Assembly (NCBI GenBank): GCA_903895005.1
Contig: CAITSH010000510.1
Coordinates: 1-38,354 of the forward strand
Source: an uncultured Pseudomonadota bacterium
GTDB taxonomy: Bacteria > Pseudomonadota > Gammaproteobacteria > Burkholderiales > SG8-39
DNA: 38,354 nucleotides
Direction of reading: 5' to 3'
A program made the translations under genes and the position numbers. This document shows positions 8,058-16,833 of this stretch, piece by piece. The first letter of the stretch is position 1; the number at the start of each line of letters is the position of its first letter. The notes beneath the pieces were generated by a model, which saw only the letters and a program-made list of their open reading frames with translations, was not told the origin of the DNA and ran no database searches.

Positions 8058-9902
8058 TTATTGCCTCCAGCCCACGGTCATGAAAAGGCCGCGCGAAGGC
8101 TGGTTGAAGCCGTAAGCGCCCTGATACCGCTCATCGAACAGGTTTTCCAGTTTCGCAGCCACGTACCATTGCTTCCCAAAGTCATGGCGGGCCGTCAGGT
8201 TGACCGTCTGGTAAGCGTCCAGTTCGACGCGCGCACCGGCCAGGTCGGTGTCAAGCCGCTTGCCGCTGAAAGCATACTCCCCGCCGACCTTCCACCCGCC
8301 CAGCGCCGTATTGGCGACAAGGTTGCCAAACTGCGTGCTGCGCCGGATGAGTTGCACCCCGGTAAGCGCATTGACCGGCGTTTGCAGGGTCAGGCTGGTG
8401 CGCAAATCCCAGCGGGCATATTGCCCCGTATATGAGAGCTCCGTTCCCTCCACGCTCGCCTTGCCGACGTTCCGCGCGATAAACGCGGGCGCGGGGAACT
8501 CAATCAAGTTGACGTATTGCGTGCTAAAGCGAACCATGCGCAACAAGTGTCCTCCCGCCGCGTATTGCACACCGAGTTCGTTGCTCTGGGTGGTCTCTGG
8601 CTTGACGTCCAGGCTTACCGAGCGGGGGATAAACATGTCGGCGAAACTGGGCGCGCGAAAAGCAGTGGAGCGCATCGCCGTGAGCTTCCAGTCTGAATCG
8701 AGGTTGTAGCCATAGCCGCCCAGCCAGGTGTTCGCCTTGCCGAAGTCCGAATACCTGTCCTCGCGTGAGGCCAGTTGCACCTGGTGATCCCCGATCTTTC
8801 CAAGGTAGCCGAGACCAACGCTGCCCACGGTGCGGCCCGTGTAGGTATAGGCCGTGGTGCTCGCCACGCGCTGGCGTTGATCGTCCAGAGTCACGCTGAC
8901 GACATGGCCTTTGGAGACCGTGAGATCGTTCTGCCATTGCGCCTGTGTGCTCAAGGTGTCGAACCGGGTCGGCGTGCCGGCGCCGGTACGGCTGCTCGCG
9001 TTGTCGTGCGCCTGCGACAGGTTGAGCCTGGAGGTCCACACGTCATTGATCCGGTTGTTTGAAAACGCGGAGTATTGGCCGACCTCGCTGTCGGTGAAGT
9101 GCACGGTCTGCGGCGTGTCCGGCGCAAAGGCATTGTCAAAGCCCGCCCGCCCCTTGCTCTGGTAAGCGCGCAATCCGAACTCGTGTTCCTGGCCGATCAT
9201 GTGCGAAACCTGTCCCGAAAATGAAAGGTTGGTATAGCCGTCGGCATCCGGATTTATCCGAGTCGGGGCGGTTTTCGGGTCGCGCGAACTAAAACCGTTG
9301 GTGGCAAATTGCGCGACGTTCAAACTGAAACGCGTGTCGCCGATTTTGCCGCCGTAGCCACCGGAAACGCCGCGCGCGCCGTGTTCGCCCACGGTGGCCT
9401 GCATCTCGCCGCGGGGGTCGCCGAGGCCGCGCTTGGTGAAGATCTGGATCACCCCGCCCACCGCGTTGGCGCCATAGAGCGCAGAAACATTGCCGCGCGC
9501 GATTTCTACGCGCTCGACCTGGCCCAGCATGATCTGTCCGAGCTGAGGGGCTCCACTGGTGGCGGATCCGGCCCTGATGCCGTCTATTAGGATCAGCGTC
9601 GAGGTACTACCGCCGCCGCGCATGAACACCGAACCGGTCGTGCCGATACCACCGTTTTGCACAAACTCCAGCCCGGCCTCGCGCTTGAGCAACTGGATCA
9701 GGTCGGTGGCCTGGGACTCGCGGATTTCCTTTTGCGTGATCACGGAAGTGTGCGGGATCGCCTCGTCAAGCTGCTGCTCGATACGGCCGGCGGTGACGAC
9801 CACGGCTTCAGAGGGCTTTTCCTGCGCCACGCCCGATAAAGGCGAAACGGCTGTGAACGCGAAAACAACGAACGGCAAAATGCGAAGAATGGTGCGCTGC
9901 AA
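8058..9902 (-). CDS. btuB: TonB-dependent outer-membrane cobalamin receptor (BtuB-like)
   Basis: Outer-membrane beta-barrel that imports corrinoids using TonB energy. The 614-residue protein begins with a signal peptide (RTILRILPFVVFAFTAVSPLSGVAQ), then a candidate Ton box in SEAVVVTAGR (31-40), the plug domain (TDLIQLLKREAGLEFVQNGG, VFMRGGGSTSTLILIDG, VERVEIARGNVSALYGANAVGGVIQIFTK in sequence) and a barrel ending LFDERYQGAYGFNQPSRGLFMTVGWRQ, with the aromatic near-terminal signature of outer-membrane proteins. The open frame extends to 10067 but runs into the riboswitch. I chose TTG at 9902, which has GGGAG six bases upstream and places the signal peptide at the N-terminus. Regulation by the upstream cobalamin riboswitch is the main evidence for B12 specificity. 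Confidence 0.9.
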   Translation of the reverse strand: MQRTILRILPFVVFAFTAVSPLSGVAQEKPSEAVVVTAGRIEQQLDEAIPHTSVITQKEIRESQATDLIQLLKREAGLEFVQNGGIGTTGSVFMRGGGSTSTLILIDGIRAGSATSGAPQLGQIMLGQVERVEIARGNVSALYGANAVGGVIQIFTKRGLGDPRGEMQATVGEHGARGVSGGYGGKIGDTRFSLNVAQFATNGFSSRDPKTAPTRINPDADGYTNLSFSGQVSHMIGQEHEFGLRAYQSKGRAGFDNAFAPDTPQTVHFTDSEVGQYSAFSNNRINDVWTSRLNLSQAHDNASSRTGAGTPTRFDTLSTQAQWQNDLTVSKGHVVSVTLDDQRQRVASTTAYTYTGRTVGSVGLGYLGKIGDHQVQLASREDRYSDFGKANTWLGGYGYNLDSDWKLTAMRSTAFRAPSFADMFIPRSVSLDVKPETTQSNELGVQYAAGGHLLRMVRFSTQYVNLIEFPAPAFIARNVGKASVEGTELSYTGQYARWDLRTSLTLQTPVNALTGVQLIRRSTQFGNLVANTALGGWKVGGEYAFSGKRLDTDLAGARVELDAYQTVNLTARHDFGKQWYVAAKLENLFDERYQGAYGFNQPSRGLFMTVGWRQ

Positions 9903-10069
9903 GTGATGCTCCCTGTGCTGGCCAGCATCCCCGCAGGCCCAGGCTCGACCAAAGCGAAGGGAGAACACAATCGATACGCGGGAACATCCGGTTTTGTGCG
10001 CCACGAGATTCCGGGGGCACCGTACAGGTTCGCGCAGACCGACAGCCGCCTCCCGCGACCGCTTCAATC

Positions 10070-10282
10070 GGTTTTCTGGCCGGTCTCCGGGCTGGCAAGT
10101 CTTGATGCGCCCGCCTTCCCGCGGCTTTGGGGCCGCAGTGGCTTGAGATCAGCAAAGGATCTCGTGGAGCGCACCCGCACTTGCTTACCGTTGCGGGGGC
10201 AGCACAGGTTGCCGGATGGCGTGTGTTGCTGACTGCTCCGGACCCTGTTTCCCGTTTCACCCGCATCACAACATGCGATGCG
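10070..10282 (-). ncRNA. Cobalamin (AdoCbl) riboswitch
   Basis: On the minus strand the leader carries the conserved cobalamin-riboswitch boxes in order: GGTGAAACGGGAA (about 10261-10249), CTGCCCCCGCAACGGTAAG (B12-box region), AGCCACTGCGG followed by CCGCGGGAAGGCG, and AGCCCGGAGACCGGCC (about 10093-10078). An imperfect stem around 10262-10282 probably belongs to the 5' peripheral helices. The aptamer ends about 170 bases before the btuB start. By analogy with known examples it should shut down btuB expression, and the operon, when adenosylcobalamin is plentiful. Exact ends are approximate. Confidence 0.93.
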
Positions 10283-10302
10283 GACACCAAAAAACAGGGT
10301 TT

Positions 10303-10331
10303 ATTATAGCTTGCGCTAGGCCAGGCCCAGC
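10303..10331 (-). promoter_or_regulatory. Probable promoter of the riboswitch-btu operon
   Basis: A perfect -10 hexamer TATAAT (minus strand, 10308-10303) lies about 20 bases upstream of the riboswitch. At a 17-base spacing the -35 position reads only GCTGGG, so the -35 is weak. It lies between the end of the enoyl-CoA hydratase gene and the riboswitch, where this promoter is expected. Confidence 0.5.
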
Positions 10332-10344
10332 GCAGAACACCAGA

Positions 10345-11121
10345 CTACTTGTGCTTGAAGACGGGTTTGCGCTTTTCGACGAAAGCGGTCATGCCTTCCT
10401 TCTGGTCCTCGGTGCCGAACAGGGAATGAAACATGCGGCGCTCGAACAGCATGCCCTCGCTAAGCGCCCCCTCATAGGCGCGGTTGACCGCCTCCTTGGC
10501 CATCATCACCGAGGGCAAGGAGAATTCGCAGATTTGCAGCGCCGCCGCGGTCGCCTCATCGATGAGCTTGTCGGCGGGTACCACGCGCGACACCAGGCCG
10601 GCTCGCTCGGCTTCGGCTGCGTCCATCATGCGGCCGGTGAGGCACATGTCCATCGCCTTCGCCTTGGACACCGCGCGCGGCAGCCGCTGCGTGCCGCCGG
10701 CGCCCGGAATGATGCCAATCTTGATTTCGGGCTGCCCGAATTTGGCGGTGTCGGCGGCGATGATGAAATCGCACATCATCGCCAGTTCGCAGCCGCCGCC
10801 AAGCGCATAACCGGAAACCGCGGCGATCACCGGCTTCCTGACCCGACGCAGGGCCTCCCAGTTGCGCGTGATGTATTCACTTTTGAACACATCCATGTAG
10901 GTCCAGTCCTTCATCGCACCGATGTCTGCGCCAGCGGCAAACGCCTTTTCGCTGCCGGTGATGATCATGCAGCCTATGGCCTCATCCGCATCAAATCCGA
11001 GCAGCGCCTCACCCAGTTCGTTCATCAACTGGTCGTTGAGCGCATTGAGCTGCTTGGGACGGTTGAGCGTGATGAAGCCGGTGCGGCCCCTCGTTTCAAC
11101 AAGAATCGTTTCGTAGGACAT
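10345..11121 (-). CDS. Enoyl-CoA hydratase (crotonase family)
   Basis: Hydrates trans-2-enoyl-CoA to 3-hydroxyacyl-CoA, as in fatty-acid or phenylacetate/aryl-CoA breakdown. The 258-residue length is normal. The oxyanion-hole segments are [11 protein letters not shown] (60-70) and [11 protein letters not shown] (104-114). Both catalytic glutamates of true hydratases are present, E112 in GGGCELA and E132 in [12 protein letters not shown], so this is a conventional hydratase, unlike the crotonase at 21243. The ATG at 11121 follows GGAG at good spacing. It lies downstream of the HpcH/HpaI aldolase gene with a gap of 68 bases and is probably the last gene of that operon. The physiological substrate cannot be fixed from sequence. 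Confidence 0.92.
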   Translation of the reverse strand: MSYETILVETRGRTGFITLNRPKQLNALNDQLMNELGEALLGFDADEAIGCMIITGSEKAFAAGADIGAMKDWTYMDVFKSEYITRNWEALRRVRKPVIAAVSGYALGGGCELAMMCDFIIAADTAKFGQPEIKIGIIPGAGGTQRLPRAVSKAKAMDMCLTGRMMDAAEAERAGLVSRVVPADKLIDEATAAALQICEFSLPSVMMAKEAVNRAYEGALSEGMLFERRMFHSLFGTEDQKEGMTAFVEKRKPVFKHK

Positions 11122-11189
11122 GCTGGCTCCGGTGAGTACTGGTAAATGGGAAAAGAGTGTGCGCCTGATCGGGCCCCGGGCGCAAAGCC

Positions 11190-11939
11190 TCAGCAGGCGC
11201 GCACAGCCTCAAGGGTGTTGCGCGCAGCGGCGCCGAGCATGATCGTATCCATGCCCACCGCCACCAGTGTGTAGCCCCTGCCGATATACGCGCGGGCGAG
11301 CTCCGCGCTGCCGACATAAATGCCCAACCGGCGGTTGCCATCCTTGCAGCCCTCGGTCACCCGGTCTATGGCGGCGACCACACCGGGGTTGTTTACAAGG
11401 CCGGTGAGATCCATGCTCGCCGACAAATCGTAGGGACCGACGAACACCGCATCGACGCCGGGTACCGCGCAGATGGCGTCGATGTTTTCGACACCGGTCT
11501 TGTGCTCGACCTGCAGCACGACAACAGTCTCATCATTGGCCTCGTAAAGGTACTCACGCATGCCGTGGCCGTATCCTTGGGCGCGCACGATGCCGACGCC
11601 GCGCGTGCCAACCGGCGGGTACTTGGCATGGCGCACGATGGCCTCGGCCTGCTCGGCGGTGGTGACCTGCGGCACGACGATGCCGGTCGCGCCGGTATCG
11701 AGCGCCTTCTTGATGGTCGCCTCCCCACCATCCTCGACGCGGATCAGGCAGGGCACGCGCGCCGCCTGGATCAGGGTCTGGGCGTCGCGCAGAGTCAGGG
11801 GCGCATGCTCGGTGTCTATGAACAACCAGTCGTAGCCGCACTGGGACAACAGCTCGCTTACATCGGTCGATTGCAGCGTGACTATGGTTCCGAGCAGCAA
11901 CTCACCGCGACGCAGACGTTCGGCAAACGACAGGTTCAT
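11190..11939 (-). CDS. HpcH/HpaI-family aldolase
   Basis: Metal-dependent class II aldolase of the HpcH/HpaI family, which includes 4-hydroxy-2-oxoheptanedioate and 2-keto-3-deoxy-sugar acid aldolases (pyruvate plus aldehyde). The 249-residue TIM barrel shows [12 protein letters not shown] with the active-site Asp/Glu/His cluster, CLIRVEDGG (substrate Arg), [15 protein letters not shown], and [15 protein letters not shown] with the Asp of the metal site. The ATG at 11939 overlaps the stop of the PaaY-like gene (ATGA) and has GGAG upstream. The frame extends further upstream only inside that gene. Co-translation with a hexapeptide acyl-CoA-related protein and a hydratase suggests catabolism of a keto- or aromatic acid; the exact substrate is open. 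Confidence 0.88.
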   Translation of the reverse strand: MNLSFAERLRRGELLLGTIVTLQSTDVSELLSQCGYDWLFIDTEHAPLTLRDAQTLIQAARVPCLIRVEDGGEATIKKALDTGATGIVVPQVTTAEQAEAIVRHAKYPPVGTRGVGIVRAQGYGHGMREYLYEANDETVVVLQVEHKTGVENIDAICAVPGVDAVFVGPYDLSASMDLTGLVNNPGVVAAIDRVTEGCKDGNRRLGIYVGSAELARAYIGRGYTLVAVGMDTIMLGAAARNTLEAVRAC

Positions 11940-12586
11940 GATTTCTCCAAATTGTCTTTGACGGCGAAACCCTGCTTTTGCGCACCTTGTTTGTACGCAC
12001 CCAATGGGAGCACATCGGGCAGTTGGATGCGGGCCCGGCCGGGCTCGACCTCGGTCAGCGCAACGGTCTCGCGCAGGCTGTTGCGGCTGCGCTCGGTCAG
12101 CTGCTGGTATTGCCGCGTCGCATCGCGCTTCCATTGCAGCTCCTGCTCGCTGAGCGGGCGCAGCACCCGCGCCGGCATGCCCACCACAAGCGTGCGCGCC
12201 GGCACTTTCATGCCGGTCTTTACAAACGCGAGCGCGCCCACAAAGGCCGATTCGCCGATTTCGGCATGATCATTGACCACCGCGTGCATGCCGACCATGG
12301 CGTTGCGGCAAATGCGTGCGGCATGGATGATCGCGCCGTGGCCGATGTGTCCTTCCTCCTCGATCACGGTGTCCTCGCCTGGAAAGCCGTGCACGATGCA
12401 CGCGTCCTGGATGTTCGCGCCCGCCTCGATGACAATGCGGCCGAAGTCTCCGCGTAGGCTCGCGCAGGGACCGACATACACGCCCGCGCCGACGATCACG
12501 TCGCCGATCAGAACCGCGCTCGGATGCACATAGGCCATCGGGTGCACGACCGGGGTGATGCCATCAATGGAATAAACCTTGACCAT
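11936..12586 (-). CDS. paaY: PaaY-like hexapeptide-repeat protein (gamma-carbonic anhydrase/thioesterase fold)
   Basis: Left-handed beta-helix protein of the gamma-carbonic-anhydrase superfamily, most like PaaY of phenylacetate degradation and its relative CaiE. The 216-residue protein matches the PaaY pattern closely: [75 protein letters not shown], then the C-terminal [16 protein letters not shown] helix. The probable metal histidines are in VHGF, GHIGHGA and MHAV. PaaY is described as a thioesterase that removes dead-end CoA esters. A GTG at 12592 is in frame, but the ATG at 12586 aligns with the family start. Other paa genes are absent, so a role in phenylacetate breakdown is unproven; a stand-alone gamma-carbonic anhydrase is the alternative. 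Confidence 0.85.
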   Translation of the reverse strand: MVKVYSIDGITPVVHPMAYVHPSAVLIGDVIVGAGVYVGPCASLRGDFGRIVIEAGANIQDACIVHGFPGEDTVIEEEGHIGHGAIIHAARICRNAMVGMHAVVNDHAEIGESAFVGALAFVKTGMKVPARTLVVGMPARVLRPLSEQELQWKRDATRQYQQLTERSRNSLRETVALTEVEPGRARIQLPDVLPLGAYKQGAQKQGFAVKDNLEKS

Positions 12587-12685
12587 GGACACTCGATAAA
12601 GTGCTGTTGCCGGTTACGCCTCACCTGAGGTTCGTCAAATTCTAAGCCACGGCCGCTGCCGCCTGATTTTGCGCCTGCTGGACCC

Positions 12686-13909
12686 TCACTTCAGCTTGCG
12701 CGAAAGCCAGGGCACCACAATCTCGCTGAAAATGCGCGTGTCGGGCCAGTCGCGATTGCGCCCGATGTGCCCGCCCTCGGGGTTGACCCAAGCCTCCTTG
12801 ACCGAGCCGCTGCGAAGCAGCGCGTACAAATCTTCTATCGGCACCTGGCTGTCCTTTTCACCGTTGACCAGCAGCATCGGCGCGGAAGGCTTCTCCAGCC
12901 AGCCCGCCGTCTTGAGCGACATGCGCGGACCGTAGGCGAGAAACTCCTCTAGGGTGTTGGCACCGTACACGCTGGCGCGGGCGGCGAACAGGTCAAACAG
13001 GTATTCGCGCGTACCAAGCGCCTTGGCCTGCCACTCGCGCGAAAAATAAACGTCAACCGGCCCGCCCCAAACGACACTGCCGCGCAGCCGGTCTTTTTCG
13101 GTGAAACCCATTCGCGCCGCCCAGTGCCCGCCCCAGGAGACGCCCATGAAACCGATGCGCTTGGCATCCACGTCCTTGCGCGTCGCCAGATAATCGAGCA
13201 CGCGCGAGTACATGCGCTCGGCGCCGACATCGATCAGCATGGTCGACTCGCCGTTGCCCGGCATGTCGAGCGCGATATAGCCGAGCCCCGCGTTGATGTA
13301 ACCCGGCCCGTATTGCTCGACAACATATTCCTTGTAGCTGTCGAGGCCGCCCACGCTCATCACCAGCGGTGCCGGCGTTCTGGTCTTCTCCCCTTTTCCA
13401 AGCGGGGCGGGAGGCGGCAATTGAAGGTAGGCGACGATTTCCTTGCCCTCGAACGGAATGCGCACCACCTCGATCGCCGGCTTGGCGAGGCGCGCGTAAC
13501 CGCGGAACGCCTCTGTCGCGCGCCGGTGGGCTGCGCGCTTGCCCTCTGAATTCTGTGTCGGCCAGGCGCCAAAGCTGAAGTAGCGCCACGCCGCCAGATA
13601 GGCTTCGCGCGACTCCAGCGGCTTGGCCGTCTCGTTCAGCTTCGCGTGGGTGAAATGCTTGTCGCCCTGGAGCATCCAGGAGCGCGCCCACTCGTCGCGG
13701 TCAAGCGAGTTGATGCGCGACAAGACCTCGCGCACCTCCTCCCGGTCATAGCCGGTCAGCGGGTAGGCGTTGCGGTTGACCCGGTCCTGCACCGCTTCCT
13801 TGAGCTCTGGCCAGGTGCGCTGCTGCGCGATCTGCGCGGAGACGCCGCCAGACATTGAGGCGGTAAACGAAATGGCGATGACGGCCAGAAAACGCGGCAA
13901 TGCAAACAT
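12686..13909 (-). CDS. Secreted alpha/beta hydrolase (FrsA/DUF1100-like)
   Basis: A 407-residue hydrolase with an N-terminal signal peptide (FLAVIAISFTASMSGGVSAQ, cleavage near residue 26), so probably periplasmic. After an alpha-helical cap-like N-terminal half, the catalytic domain has the nucleophile S258 in GVSWGGHWA, acid D353 in VNGEKDSQVP and H381 in NPEGGHIG: a complete triad in canonical order. Overall it resembles the family containing FrsA and 2,6-dihydropseudooxynicotine hydrolase (C-C or ester bond hydrolases with an N-terminal cap). The ATG at 13909 is preceded by GGGAGGG; the open frame to 14008 has no support. It may be the first gene of the PaaY/aldolase/hydratase transcript (100-base gap) and is divergent from glnS. 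The substrate is unknown. Confidence 0.82.
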   Translation of the reverse strand: MFALPRFLAVIAISFTASMSGGVSAQIAQQRTWPELKEAVQDRVNRNAYPLTGYDREEVREVLSRINSLDRDEWARSWMLQGDKHFTHAKLNETAKPLESREAYLAAWRYFSFGAWPTQNSEGKRAAHRRATEAFRGYARLAKPAIEVVRIPFEGKEIVAYLQLPPPAPLGKGEKTRTPAPLVMSVGGLDSYKEYVVEQYGPGYINAGLGYIALDMPGNGESTMLIDVGAERMYSRVLDYLATRKDVDAKRIGFMGVSWGGHWAARMGFTEKDRLRGSVVWGGPVDVYFSREWQAKALGTREYLFDLFAARASVYGANTLEEFLAYGPRMSLKTAGWLEKPSAPMLLVNGEKDSQVPIEDLYALLRSGSVKEAWVNPEGGHIGRNRDWPDTRIFSEIVVPWLSRKLK

Positions 13910-14113
13910 GGAGCCCTCCCTTTTTACGGCGCTGTGTCGTTGTGTTGTTCTGTTGTCTTGGTGGAGATCGTGGCTGCCACCGAGTGCGGTGTGTCTGCCG
14001 GCGTTCAACCCGATATCTTTCTTGAAGTCATTCTAGCAGCCTGAGCTTGGCGCCCGCTGTTGTAAAATGGCGCATCAGCGCGCTCCGCTTCGCACGCTCC
14101 GTTCCGAGCCCCC

Positions 14114-15877
14114 ATGTCCAATCCTCCCGCCAAACCCAAAACTCCAAGCGCAGAAACGCCGCACGCCGGCAATTTCATCCGCAGCATCGTCGACCACGAC
14201 CTCGCCGCCGGCACCTACGCGTCCAAGCGCTGGGGCGGCAAGCCCGGCCCGGCAAAAGACCACGAAGCCGCCCCGCCTGACGCGGCAAAAATCCGCACAC
14301 GCTTTCCGCCCGAGCCCAACGGCTACCTGCACTTTGGCCATGCGAAATCAATCTGCCTCAACTTCGGCCTGGCGCGAGATTACGGCGGCGTCTGCCACAT
14401 GCGCTTTGATGACACCAATCCGGAAAAAGAGGACCAGGAGTACGTGGACGCCATCCTCGACTCGGTGCATTGGCTGGGCTTTGGCTGGGACTTCGGCGGT
14501 GAATCGAACCTTTACTACGCCAGCGATTACTTTGCATTCATGTACGAGGCGGCCGAATACCTCATCAGCGCGGGCCACGCCTATGTCGACCGCCAGAGCC
14601 CCGAGGAAATGCGCGCCAACCGCGGTACGTTGACCGAACGCGGCAAGGATTCGCCCTGGCGCGACAAGCCTGCCGCCGAGCACCTTGCGACGTTCAGTGA
14701 AATGCGCGCCGGTGTGCACGCCGAGGGCAGCATGGTGTTGCGCGCAAAAATCGACATGGGTTCGCCCAACATCAACCTGCGCGACCCGGCGATCTACCGC
14801 ATCCGCAAGGCGACGCACCACCGCACCGGCGATGCCTGGGGCATCTACCCCATGTACACCTTCGCCCATCCGATCGAGGACGCGCTCGAGCGCATCACCC
14901 ACTCGATCTGCACGCTGGAGTTCGAAGACCAGAGGCCGTTTTACGACTGGCTGCTTGGCAAGCTCGCCGAAGGCGGCCTGCTCGCACGGCCGCTGCCGCA
15001 CCAATATGAATTCGCACGCCTCAACCTCAGCTACGTTGTGCTATCAAAGCGCAAGCTCATCCAGCTGGTCGAGGAAAACCACGTCGACGGCTGGGACGAC
15101 CCGCGCATGCCCACGCTGGTGGGTGCGCGCCGCCGCGGTTACTCCCCCGAGGGCTTTCGCCTCTTTGCCGAGCGCATAGGCGTGGCCAAGTCCGATTCGT
15201 GGATTGATTACTCGGTGCTTGAAGAATGCATGCGCGAGCACTTGAACGAAGTCGCCCCCCGGCGCACCGCGGTGCTCGACCCGATCAAACTGGTCATTGA
15301 GAACTACCCCGAGGGCGCCGAGGAAATGTGCGAGGCGCCGCATCACCCGCAAAAGCCGGAACTCGGAAAACGCACGCTGCCCTTTTCGCGCGAACTGTGG
15401 ATAGAGCGCGAGGACTACATGGAGGTCCCCTCCAAGGGCTACTTCCGGCTGTTCCCCGGCAACAAGGTGCGCCTGCGCTACGGCTTTGTCATCGAATGCA
15501 CCGGCTACGACAAGGCAACCGACACGGTGCGCTGCACCTACTTCGCCGATTCCAAGTCCGGTACGCCCGGTTCCGACAATTACAAGGTCAAGGGCAACAT
15601 CCACTGGCTGAGCGCGAAGCACGCACACGCCGCCGAAGTGCGCCTTTACGATCGGTTGTTCAGCGCCGCGCATCCGGGTGCCGGCGAGCGCGACTTCCTG
15701 CTCGACCTGAACGCAGGCTCACGCCAGCTTATCCGTGCCCAGCTCGAACCGGCCCTGCGCGACGCCAAGGCAGGCGAGCGATTCCAGTTCGAACGTCACG
15801 GTTATTTTGTCGCAGACCTCAAAGACGCCGGCAAATTCAACCGCACCGTCACGCTCAAGGATACCTGGCAGAAATAA
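14114..15877 (+). CDS. glnS: Glutaminyl-tRNA synthetase
   Basis: Charges tRNA-Gln with glutamine. The 587-residue class I synthetase has the HIGH-type signature PEPNGYLHFGHAK (66-78), the specificity and tRNA-contact segments RFDDTNPEKE and YYASDYF, the KMSKS-type loop VVLSKRKL, and a C-terminal beta-barrel anticodon domain. An extra lysine/proline-rich piece (about 42-58) lies between the N-terminal helix and the Rossmann domain. ATG at 14114 is the only start near the usual N-terminus; no strong Shine-Dalgarno is visible. A TAAAAT hexamer at 14063-14068 could be its -10, but the -35 is poor. The presence of GlnRS means Gln-tRNA is made directly, as usual in beta/gammaproteobacteria. Confidence 0.97.
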   Translation: MSNPPAKPKTPSAETPHAGNFIRSIVDHDLAAGTYASKRWGGKPGPAKDHEAAPPDAAKIRTRFPPEPNGYLHFGHAKSICLNFGLARDYGGVCHMRFDDTNPEKEDQEYVDAILDSVHWLGFGWDFGGESNLYYASDYFAFMYEAAEYLISAGHAYVDRQSPEEMRANRGTLTERGKDSPWRDKPAAEHLATFSEMRAGVHAEGSMVLRAKIDMGSPNINLRDPAIYRIRKATHHRTGDAWGIYPMYTFAHPIEDALERITHSICTLEFEDQRPFYDWLLGKLAEGGLLARPLPHQYEFARLNLSYVVLSKRKLIQLVEENHVDGWDDPRMPTLVGARRRGYSPEGFRLFAERIGVAKSDSWIDYSVLEECMREHLNEVAPRRTAVLDPIKLVIENYPEGAEEMCEAPHHPQKPELGKRTLPFSRELWIEREDYMEVPSKGYFRLFPGNKVRLRYGFVIECTGYDKATDTVRCTYFADSKSGTPGSDNYKVKGNIHWLSAKHAHAAEVRLYDRLFSAAHPGAGERDFLLDLNAGSRQLIRAQLEPALRDAKAGERFQFERHGYFVADLKDAGKFNRTVTLKDTWQK

Positions 15878-15880
15878 GCC

Positions 15881-15921
15881 GATGAATGGAAAGCCATGCC
15901 TGACGCGGCTTTCCATTCATC
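15881..15921. terminator. 15-bp inverted repeat after glnS (repeat copy A), probable bidirectional terminator
   Basis: GATGAATGGAAAGCC (15881-15895) pairs perfectly with GGCTTTCCATTCATC (15907-15921) around an 11-base loop. It lies between the convergent ends of glnS and the hemerythrin-like gene. There is no U-tract, so it is not a textbook rho-independent terminator, but the position fits transcription termination or mRNA 3'-end protection. Its core (15887-15915) belongs to the six-copy hairpin family described in the findings. Confidence 0.6.
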
Positions 15922-15954
15922 GACTGCCACGGCGCGCGGCAGGTAACGCGCTCC

Positions 15955-16518
15955 TCAGGCTTGTGCGACCGCCTCGGCTCGCAGCGCGATAAGCCGGCGC
16001 AATTCCCGAAACTTCTCCAGCGATTCCTCGCCGAACAAGGGGTCGCGCCCGACCGGGACGGCGACCGCCACCTCCGCCCAGTCGGCAGGTGTGAGCAGGC
16101 GGCCAGCGGCGGGAATAATTTCTTCTTCCTCTTCGGCAAGATGCTGGCGGTAATACACCAGGTACATTGAAGCGCAGGCCTCGACCTCGGCGCGCCCGAC
16201 GATGCTGCCGTCGACACAGGCCGACAGCAGCGATTTGAACTGCTTGCCCACCCAGGCGATGATGCGGTGCTCGTGCGTGAGGCGAGCGACCTTGTCCTTC
16301 AGGCCCGGATCCTTGCGCACCAGGAGCGCGAAGGCCGCGTCTTCGCGCGGGTGATGGAACCGGTCCGGGAAATGCTCGAGGTAGTCGCATACGTCTAGCA
16401 TCAGTTCGTAATCGGGATGCGCATCCGTCCGGAACGCGATGATTTGCTGCTCAAGCAAATCCAGAAGGCGCGTGAAATTCGCGTGCTCGGCATGCCAGTA
16501 AGACGTCGGGTTGGTCAT
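15955..16518 (-). CDS. Hemerythrin-like HHE-domain protein
   Basis: A 187-residue cytoplasmic four-helix-bundle protein of the hemerythrin HHE cation-binding family. These carry a di-iron centre and act in oxygen or NO sensing and in repair of Fe-S centres. Candidate ligands are spread as expected: H9/H12, H49, H56 with E59 (HHPREDAAF), H82/H84 (THEHRI), H126 and E130 (YYRQHLAEEEEEI). The ATG at 16518 is preceded by CAGGAG at 8 bases; the frame continues upstream without support. An FNR/Anr-type box lies 56 bases upstream, consistent with induction at low oxygen. It is a single gene, convergent with glnS. Oxygen, NO or repair roles cannot be told apart from sequence. Confidence 0.88.
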   Translation of the reverse strand: MTNPTSYWHAEHANFTRLLDLLEQQIIAFRTDAHPDYELMLDVCDYLEHFPDRFHHPREDAAFALLVRKDPGLKDKVARLTHEHRIIAWVGKQFKSLLSACVDGSIVGRAEVEACASMYLVYYRQHLAEEEEEIIPAAGRLLTPADWAEVAVAVPVGRDPLFGEESLEKFRELRRLIALRAEAVAQA

Positions 16519-16833
16519 GGTGCGGACTCCTGAAGGCAACGCCCCCAGTGTGGCCGCTGCGGCACGATGCAATTTGACCCAGATCAAACCCCTTGGTGCG
16601 CGCCACGCAGGCCGCCCAGGGTGCTCGGGGCCTGCAACGTGCGCGCGAACGGCAAGAATCCGGAAAAAATTCAAGCGGCCCGGCCCCGCAGAAAAATCAG
16701 CGATATCAAAGGCCCCAGAAAAATCGACGACCAAAGCGGTACTTTTACCTTCATTGAACCGCATCAAAGGCAATAGCATTCGGCCGCCACTGGTCAACCC
16801 GGTGCCTTCCCCATTTTTGTTAACGGATCGTAC
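16519..16833. other. Intergenic region between hemerythrin-like and Ser/Gly-repeat genes
   Basis: About 315 bases between two divergent genes. It contains the FNR-type box at 16574-16587 serving the leftward hemerythrin-like gene. The rest (about 16590-16833) is AT-richer and must hold the promoter of the rightward Ser/Gly-repeat gene, but no clear -35/-10 pair stands out. No coding capacity was recognised. Confidence 0.5.
16574..16587. promoter_or_regulatory. FNR/Anr-type binding site upstream of the hemerythrin-like gene
   Basis: TTGACCCAGATCAA differs from the FNR/Anr consensus TTGAT-N4-ATCAA by a single base. It lies 56 bases upstream of the hemerythrin-like start codon, a plausible distance for an activating site around -41.5. 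Regulation by an oxygen-sensing FNR homologue is inferred. Confidence 0.6.

Noticed and set aside
9903..10067. N-terminal extension of the btuB frame
   Set aside because: It runs up to the edge of the cobalamin riboswitch and would bury the signal peptide; the TTG at 9902 has a proper ribosome-binding site.
16700..16775. Repeated ATCAAAGGC upstream of the Ser/Gly gene
   Set aside because: Only two short copies with no symmetry or phasing; could be chance.
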